From Candidatus Pacearchaeota archaeon (GTDB lineage Archaea; Nanobdellota; Nanobdellia; UBA10117; JAFCGA01), in contig JAFCGA010000010.1 in assembly GCA_017608345.1 (NCBI GenBank), positions 1 through 55,710 on the forward strand: 55,710 bases of DNA. The letters are read 5' to 3'. Both the position numbers and the translations under genes were made by a program. Below, piece by piece: positions 50,767 to 55,710 of this stretch. The number at the start of each line of letters is the position of its first letter. The first letter of the stretch is position 1. Under the pieces are notes generated by a model, which searched no databases, was not told the origin of the DNA, and saw only the letters and a list, made by a program, of their open reading frames with translations.

Positions 50767-51234
50767 ATGATGACACCAATGCCTAAACCTTACAAGTCTA
50801 AAGCTTTCGTAGATGAAGTTGCACTCGAACATTATCTGTCTGCGCTGGGGAATATATGGATGAAGGGACATAAAACCTTAGCGGATGCTCGTAGCGCGCA
50901 GATGGCAGGCAGTACTCTGGATTCTACTTTAAAGTATAATTTAGAATTTGCCGTGGTAAGTTCTCTGTTTCCAAAACAACTAGCAGAGATTGAAGAACGC
51001 GTAATTCCAATTGGAGATGAGACCGAGAATAGACACATTAACGCACTGATAGCATATGATAAAGCACTGCGGGAAGCATATGCGGGCGAAGGTATGAGTG
51101 TAGAAGATTATTACTCTCTGCGAAAGTCACTAGATCTTTTAGTTTTCTATGGTGTGACTCCAGAAGAGCACGTACGAGTAGAATGCGGAATTTGTAAGCT
51201 GCCCCCAATTGCTGGTCAATTTTATGAGCTCTAG
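50767..51234 (+). CDS. Unknown small cytoplasmic protein
   Basis: A 155-residue, mostly helical protein, not recognised. The ATG at 50767 is preferred to a TTG six codons earlier. It has a single Cys pair (VECGIC) near the C-terminus. Its stop overlaps the convergent ftsY stop by 4 bases. The 146-base gap upstream shows no other gene. Confidence 0.55.
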   Translation: MMTPMPKPYKSKAFVDEVALEHYLSALGNIWMKGHKTLADARSAQMAGSTLDSTLKYNLEFAVVSSLFPKQLAEIEERVIPIGDETENRHINALIAYDKALREAYAGEGMSVEDYYSLRKSLDLLVFYGVTPEEHVRVECGICKLPPIAGQFYEL

Positions 51235-52379
51235 AGCCCGATTTTCTTGATTAACTTCTCTGCGTCGAATTTCTCAAGGTCTTTGTAAGTCTGCCCTTTT
51301 CCTAAGTACAAAATAGGCTTCCCGGTCTCGTACCCAACAGAAATAATTGCTCCGCCTCGCTCGTCAGCATCAGTTTTAGTTAGAATGGCTCCGTCTATGC
51401 CGATTTTCTCATTGAAGAATTTAGATTGTTCAACAGCATCATTACCAGTTAGCGAATCCACTATCAACAGAACTAAATCTGGTTTTGAGACTCGCTTGAT
51501 TTTGGCTAGCTCGGCCATTAAATCCTCATTTGCGTGCTGGCGGCCAGCAGTATCAATTAAAACTACGTTCAATCCTTTTGCTTTTGCATGCTCGACAGCG
51601 TCGTAAGCTACGGCAGCGGAATCAGCGCCGTACTTGTGCTTGATAATTTTGACTTTGAGCTTCTTGGCATGATATTCTAGCTGTTCAATCGCCGCGGCTC
51701 GGAAAGTATCTCCAGCTGCTAACACGCAAGATAGCTTATTATCTTGAAACATTTTGGCTAGCTTTGCGATAGTAGTTGTCTTTCCTACGCCATTTACACC
51801 TACAAATAAGATTACTAGTGGCTTCTTTGTTTTAGCTAGCTCTAAAAGGTCTATTTGTTTTGGTTTAGTTAGAATTTCATGAATAAGCTTTGATAAGCTG
51901 TTTTTGATAATATTAGCGACTTCTGACCGTTTGAGAGACTTATCTACTAGCTGCTTTTGAAGGTCTTCTTTAATTTTGTCAATAATAGCTGTAGAAACGT
52001 TATTTTGTAATAGCTCGTCTTCTAAATCTTCGAAAAGCGTTTCGAACTTATCTTCTGAAATCTTAGTTTCAGTAATGCCTGCGAAGATACTCTTTTTTTC
52101 AGTAGGTTCTTCTTTTGCTTTTTCTTTCTCGACTTGCTTAGCCGCTTTTGCCTTGATTTTTTCAGCTTTCTTTGCTTCTCGCTCGGCTTTCTTCTGAGCT
52201 TTAGCTTCCGCTCTAGCTTGCTTTTTAGCTTCTCGCTCACCTTCAGCTCTGCTGGAGGCACGAGGAACTCGTTCCGACGTGGCTTTCCTTACGAATAGCT
52301 TCTTTTTCTCTTTTGGAGTAGCTTCTTCCTCTACTTTTTTGCCCCAGCTAGAGAAGGTCTTTTTTAGCTTTTCAAACAT
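51231..52379 (-). CDS. ftsY: Signal recognition particle receptor FtsY
   Basis: Membrane-associated GTPase that receives the SRP54-ribosome complex. An A domain rich in Lys/Glu/Ala (1-110) precedes the NG domain. The P-loop is GVNGVGKTTTIAKLA; further motifs are DTFRAAAIEQL, DTAGRQ and TKTDADERGG. Residues 33-49 (ATSERVPRASSRAEGER) are encoded by two palindromes that also occur elsewhere in the window, so this part looks like an in-frame insertion into the unstructured A domain. CTCTTTAAAAC lies 26 bases before the ATG. Confidence 0.95.
   Translation of the reverse strand: MFEKLKKTFSSWGKKVEEEATPKEKKKLFVRKATSERVPRASSRAEGEREAKKQARAEAKAQKKAEREAKKAEKIKAKAAKQVEKEKAKEEPTEKKSIFAGITETKISEDKFETLFEDLEDELLQNNVSTAIIDKIKEDLQKQLVDKSLKRSEVANIIKNSLSKLIHEILTKPKQIDLLELAKTKKPLVILFVGVNGVGKTTTIAKLAKMFQDNKLSCVLAAGDTFRAAAIEQLEYHAKKLKVKIIKHKYGADSAAVAYDAVEHAKAKGLNVVLIDTAGRQHANEDLMAELAKIKRVSKPDLVLLIVDSLTGNDAVEQSKFFNEKIGIDGAILTKTDADERGGAIISVGYETGKPILYLGKGQTYKDLEKFDAEKLIKKIGL
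52241..52281 (-). repeat. In-frame palindromic element in ftsY
   Basis: Two hairpins: CCTTCAGC/GCTGGAGG (52241-52258) and CACGAGGAAC/GTTCCGACGTG (52259-52281). The first is like 14042-14060. The second shares its outer 9-10 bases on both sides with the intergenic copy at 19369-19394. It encodes part of the charged A domain. Confidence 0.6.
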
Positions 52380-52468
52380 ACTCTACGGTTAGAATTCTAG
52401 TTTTAAAGAGTTGTGATTCTATCTAAATCGGAATCTTTTTAAAGTCAAGATATGCCTGATTAGTAGTG

Positions 52469-53164
52469 ATGAAACCTCTAATTAATAGACGGAAAGCTAA
52501 GGAAGTTAAATTAGCACTTCTAACCGATAAGAGAGCTTCTAAAGAAGTGAGATTAAGCATAAAAGATGCAGAAACGTATCTTAATTCTGGATTAAAGAAA
52601 AATATACCTCTTGCGTATTCATGTTTAGATGAAGCTATTGAAGCTGCTCAAGACTCTAATGATTTAGGTGCAGTTGTTGATGCAGTTGTACATAGTCCGT
52701 TATTCGAGTCTGACCTTAGTGCAGTTTATCGATATGGAATGAAGTGTTCGGATTTATGTGCGGATGACAGTCTTATATGCAAATTACATCCGGCTAGAAT
52801 TTATATGCTAATGAATGTTCGCAAGGCCGAGAAGAGGTGTGTAATGGGGAGCTATATTGATTCACTTAATTATCTAAATCCTGTAATAACTGCAATAGAA
52901 GAGAATCTCATGCCGTTTAGAGATGATGATACTCGTAAGCTGTATTCTGATGCGCTTAGAGTAAGGGCGCAGTGTTCTGAGCAATTAGGTCTTTCTGAGG
53001 GAGAGATAAAAGATCTGCAGAAGCTAGATAAAGAACAATTACTTCGAGCAGTAGAAAGCATGAAACTAAGAAATTCTGTAAAAATATATAATATAACTCA
53101 GAATAATACTAAGAAGAATATCCATATAGCTAATTCAGTTATTCAGCGAGCTAATATTGGATAA
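52469..53164 (+). CDS. Orphan helical protein inserted between pfdA and ftsY, with SVIxR C-terminal tail
   Basis: A 231-residue cytoplasmic protein, mainly helical, perhaps TPR-like. Unknown to me. It ends KNIHIANSVIQRANIG, closely like the tail of the 587-residue orphan at 39321 (SISIVDSVVHRSKVG). Like that gene it is on the plus strand and separates genes that usually adjoin (pfdA and ftsY). CTTTTTAAAG at 52435-52444 is its TATA box. The GTG one codon before the ATG is also possible. Confidence 0.62.
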   Translation: MKPLINRRKAKEVKLALLTDKRASKEVRLSIKDAETYLNSGLKKNIPLAYSCLDEAIEAAQDSNDLGAVVDAVVHSPLFESDLSAVYRYGMKCSDLCADDSLICKLHPARIYMLMNVRKAEKRCVMGSYIDSLNYLNPVITAIEENLMPFRDDDTRKLYSDALRVRAQCSEQLGLSEGEIKDLQKLDKEQLLRAVESMKLRNSVKIYNITQNNTKKNIHIANSVIQRANIG

Positions 53165-53174
53165 TCGCTTGTTC

Positions 53175-53615
53175 TTATTTTCCACTGAGATCATGCTCCA
53201 AAACCTGAGCTTGATAAGCCATTACTTGCATGCTTTGAGTTAGCTGGCTAGTTATCATGGTGAATTGTTCTAATTGCTTGTCTAGAATCTCCTGAACCTC
53301 AGCTACTTTCTTCTTGACTAATAAATTTGCGCCGACATTAACCAATAATTCCTTAGTATCCGAAATAGTGCTTTCTGCGTAGATTCCTAAACCAATCTGG
53401 GAGAAACTCTTTGATTTTGATTTCGTGTTCTTTAGCTCGCCTAGGCTATCTCTAAGACCAGCTAATTCTTGCTGCTTTTGCTCCAATTGCGCCATTTCCT
53501 TTTGCGCTTGCTGCATCTGAGCTTCAATCATTTGTAGATGATAATATTTTTGCTGAAGAGCTTGCTGACTAGTCGGTCTCTTCTCTGCTTTCTTTTTTAT
53601 CTTCCGCTTTGCCAT
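53175..53615 (-). CDS. pfdA: Prefoldin alpha subunit
   Basis: Subunit of the prefoldin chaperone that hands unfolded proteins to the thermosome. It has the coiled coil-beta hairpins-coiled coil plan: N-terminal helix rich in Gln (about 18-55), a central hairpin region with the conserved IGLGIYAESTI and LVNVGANLLVKK, then a C-terminal helix. The 146-residue length includes a basic N-terminal extension. Its start overlaps the end of rpl18a by 47 bases; a later start is possible but not needed. Confidence 0.92.
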   Translation of the reverse strand: MAKRKIKKKAEKRPTSQQALQQKYYHLQMIEAQMQQAQKEMAQLEQKQQELAGLRDSLGELKNTKSKSKSFSQIGLGIYAESTISDTKELLVNVGANLLVKKKVAEVQEILDKQLEQFTMITSQLTQSMQVMAYQAQVLEHDLSGK

Positions 53616-53817
53616 GAGGTTCTAGAACAACGCTATGTTTAGCTACTTCAGCTACCGAAGCGATGTTTATAAACCTTTTTGGTAGCTTGTGTTTGCTTCC
53701 GTAAGTCACTAATATCTGTGTTTTAGCGTGTTCCTCGTGCTCAGCTTCTACTTCCCGCGTGAAGCTCTTCCACTGCGAGCCTAGCTTAAAATTTCCAGAA
53801 ACATTGTAAATTGCCAT
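53569..53817 (-). CDS. rpl18a: Ribosomal protein L18ae (LX/L20a)
   Basis: An 82-residue large-subunit protein with the family start MAIYNVSGNFKLGSQWKSFTREV, then GSKHKLPKRFINI. A hydrophilic Glu/Lys tail follows. I use the ATG at 53817, which matches the family; the ATG six codons earlier is non-conserved. The order rpl18a-pfdA-ftsY is common in archaea; here an orphan gene separates the last two. Confidence 0.9.
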   Translation of the reverse strand: MAIYNVSGNFKLGSQWKSFTREVEAEHEEHAKTQILVTYGSKHKLPKRFINIASVAEVAKHSVVLEPHGKAEDKKESREETD

Positions 53818-53934
53818 GCAAGAGAAAGAGCACACAAGTTTATATTAATTGTTTTCTCACTGAGGTGTGATTAGACAAGAGAGTCTACAAATTCTTTTAT
53901 AGTCTTTGACGATCAGCTTCAATAGGGTGCTTCA

Positions 53935-55710
53935 ATGGATGTTAACGAAGCGGATTTACAAGCTTTAAGATATCTGGCTAATGAGAGCCGAAAAGATACG
54001 ATAAAATCAGTTAACTCGGCTGGTTCTGGACATATTGGCGGATCTTTATCTCAGGATGAGCTTCTTTGGGGGATATTCTATTATACTAGCCGCGCTCCGA
54101 TTCAGGAGTGGAATGATCGCGATAGGATCGTTTTATCAAAGGGTCATGCAGCGCCAGACCTAAATTCTAAACTAGCACGTTTAGGCTATTTTGATAAACA
54201 GCTGCTATTGCCTTTCTTGCAACGCAGAAATGGTTCAGTACTGCAATTTGTCAAGCATGAAGGTCTTTATGGAGTAGATTTACTAAGCACGCTGAGGAAA
54301 TTGAATTCACCGCTCCAAGGACATCCAGATATGAATAAGTGTCCTGGCGTAGAGATATCAACTGGCTCGTTAGGCATGGGAATAAACGCTGCAGAAGGTA
54401 TGTCCATTGCTGGATTAAAAAACAAACCGCAGTATGCTGTTCATTGCATTACTGGAGATGGGGAGCTTGAGACCGGATCCTTTTGGGAAACAATCTGGCG
54501 GGCACCAAATCTTGCTAATCTAACAATCCATGTTGATTCGAATGGCTTGCAAATTGATAATCCCGTTAATCAAGTTTTTCCAGCACTAAAAGCGGTATCT
54601 GCTGCGGGACCGGAGAAATTATTAAGTATATTTCGGAATTTTGGTTGGAATACTTTGTATGTTTCAGATGGACATGACGTCGAGCAAGTCCTCACCGCTA
54701 TTGATGCAGCAGTAAATACTGACGGCGGATCAATTATTGTGTATAATACTGTTAAGGGAAAAGGCATTGGATTCGCAGAAGGTAAGCTAGCGTACCACGG
54801 TCGCGCGCTAACTGAGGAAGAATATCCTATAGCTATGGATGAGCTCAATCGCCGAGAGCTACCAAAAGGGAATCTTGAAGGAATTTTACAATCTTATCGG
54901 CACAATATTTTGTCTAAATTTGATCCCGAACCTTTTGCTGTTCCGTGTTTTCCAGAGCAGATATTTGAAGAATATTCTAAACCTATCGCGACTAGAGCAG
55001 CATTTGCAGAAGCACTCATTGAGCATATGAATTATGATTCGCGGATAATCCCGCTTAATGCGGATTTGGGCGGCTCAGTAGGGCATAATCCAATAATGGA
55101 GAAATTCGGAATATTCTCGCCAAATAATATTGATGGAAGAGTCTGTAAATGCGGTATCGCGGAGTTCTCAATGCTTGGTGTTGCCGCAGGTTTAGCGGCG
55201 TCAGGATATGTTCCATTTCCGAGTACATTTGGCGATTTCATGATCCGGGGATATGAGGCAATGAAGAAGATTATTGCTCATACAGAGGTTAATGTAAAAA
55301 TAGTTAATACACATGCTGGGCTACAAGTTGCTGGAGACGGTAGAAGTCATCAACCAAATGATGTAGTCTATCTTGCTTGTAATCTTCCGAACGTCCGTGT
55401 TTATGAGCCTTACGATGGAAATAACACTCGAGAAATATTTAGCAATATGCTTAACCGCGTCGGTCCAGATTTAGTCTCTTTGACTAGAAGTCCCGTCCAA
55501 ACTCTGCCTGTGCCGCAAATTAAGACAGATTCTTTTGTAGCTTTTGGGTCAACTGAACCAGATATTAATATTGTTACTGCCGGAGCTACAGTTGCAGAAG
55601 CGTATAGAGCAATTCAGCCGCTAAATAAAGAAGGCATAAACGCTAGAGTTATCGGCATATATTGGCATAATCCACTAGCATCTGAGTTCAGGATGCTTGA
55701 CTCTGCTTTA
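53935..55710 (+). CDS. tkt: Transketolase (3' partial)
   Basis: A thiamine-diphosphate enzyme moving two-carbon units in the non-oxidative pentose phosphate pathway. 592 codons are present; the end lies beyond the window. N-terminal part: GSGHIGGSLS, SKGHAAPDLN, LQGHPD, STGSLGMGINAAEGM, the cofactor motif GDGELETGSFWE...NLTIHVDSNG, and KGKGIGFAE. Pyrimidine part: KCGIAEFSMLGVAAGLAASG, STFGDF and THAGLQVAGDGRSHQPND. Many archaea split transketolase into two genes, whereas here it is one chain of bacterial/eukaryal layout. DXS is less likely because of the GLQVAGDGRSHQ pattern. Confidence 0.92.
   Translation, partial: MDVNEADLQALRYLANESRKDTIKSVNSAGSGHIGGSLSQDELLWGIFYYTSRAPIQEWNDRDRIVLSKGHAAPDLNSKLARLGYFDKQLLLPFLQRRNGSVLQFVKHEGLYGVDLLSTLRKLNSPLQGHPDMNKCPGVEISTGSLGMGINAAEGMSIAGLKNKPQYAVHCITGDGELETGSFWETIWRAPNLANLTIHVDSNGLQIDNPVNQVFPALKAVSAAGPEKLLSIFRNFGWNTLYVSDGHDVEQVLTAIDAAVNTDGGSIIVYNTVKGKGIGFAEGKLAYHGRALTEEEYPIAMDELNRRELPKGNLEGILQSYRHNILSKFDPEPFAVPCFPEQIFEEYSKPIATRAAFAEALIEHMNYDSRIIPLNADLGGSVGHNPIMEKFGIFSPNNIDGRVCKCGIAEFSMLGVAAGLAASGYVPFPSTFGDFMIRGYEAMKKIIAHTEVNVKIVNTHAGLQVAGDGRSHQPNDVVYLACNLPNVRVYEPYDGNNTREIFSNMLNRVGPDLVSLTRSPVQTLPVPQIKTDSFVAFGSTEPDINIVTAGATVAEAYRAIQPLNKEGINARVIGIYWHNPLASEFRMLDSAL

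Overview
The window looks like a chromosome segment of an AT-rich DPANN archaeon. Surface-protein style (an Ile-Thr-Gly motif just after the N-terminal membrane segment, PGF-pre-PGF domains, Cys-rich repeats) suggests a Woesearchaeota/Pacearchaeota-type lineage; that placement is inference. The archaeal assignment is firm: Rpo7, Spt4, S24e, S27ae, Rpo4, L21e, L18ae, prefoldin alpha, SRP54, FtsY, TrmY, CarS and a DUF655 protein are all present. Genes are densely packed, many overlap by 1-4 bases, and most transcription units carry a TTTTTAAA-like TATA box about 25-30 bases before the start codon, as in leaderless archaeal mRNAs. I see no tRNA, rRNA, CRISPR array or transposase, and no gene-free stretch longer than 300 bases.

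Layout. 1-11550: a giant surface protein (5' end cut by the window) with a long basic cytoplasmic tail, a second PGF-pre-PGF surface protein, and CDP-archaeol synthase. 11551-13736: GalU and UDP-glucose dehydrogenase, which would supply UDP-glucuronate, probably for glycosylating the sequon-rich surface proteins. 13796-18382: an archaemetzincin-like protease, a deoxyhypusine synthase homologue that lacks the catalytic lysine, a transporter-like protein, a DapA-family aldolase, an ACT protein and small unknowns. 18416-20545: the operon ppa-rpo7-spt4-rps24e-rps27ae, with a duplicated 3' fragment of rps27ae. 20604-31155: a 2096-residue surface protein with DNRLRE and thrombospondin-like repeats, and facing it a six-gene surface operon that may build a fibre or coat. 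31152-35526: a compact operon (amidohydrolase, class II aldolase-like, CoaBC, TrmY, MazG-like, PIN). 35629-38138: PhoU-like regulator, methyltransferase and an unknown. 38139-41381: DUF655-rpo4 and rpl21e, with an orphan gene between them on the opposite strand. 41460-50620: SRP54, a serpin, a SLOG-like pair, an RyR-like protein, a phosphoribosyltransferase, a lipoprotein, an S-layer-like protein and unknowns. 50767-55710: ftsY, another inserted orphan gene, pfdA-rpl18a, and a transketolase cut by the window end.

The window holds both RNA polymerase stalk subunits (Rpo4, Rpo7) and both core SRP proteins (SRP54, FtsY). The most novel-looking signals are: (1) the six-gene surface operon with a shared putative donor strand; (2) two orphan genes that interrupt conserved translation/secretion gene clusters and share a C-terminal SV(V/I)xR tail; (3) short palindromic elements lying inside reading frames; (4) an rpl21e that appears to start at ATT; (5) the deoxyhypusine synthase homologue with Lys replaced by Met.
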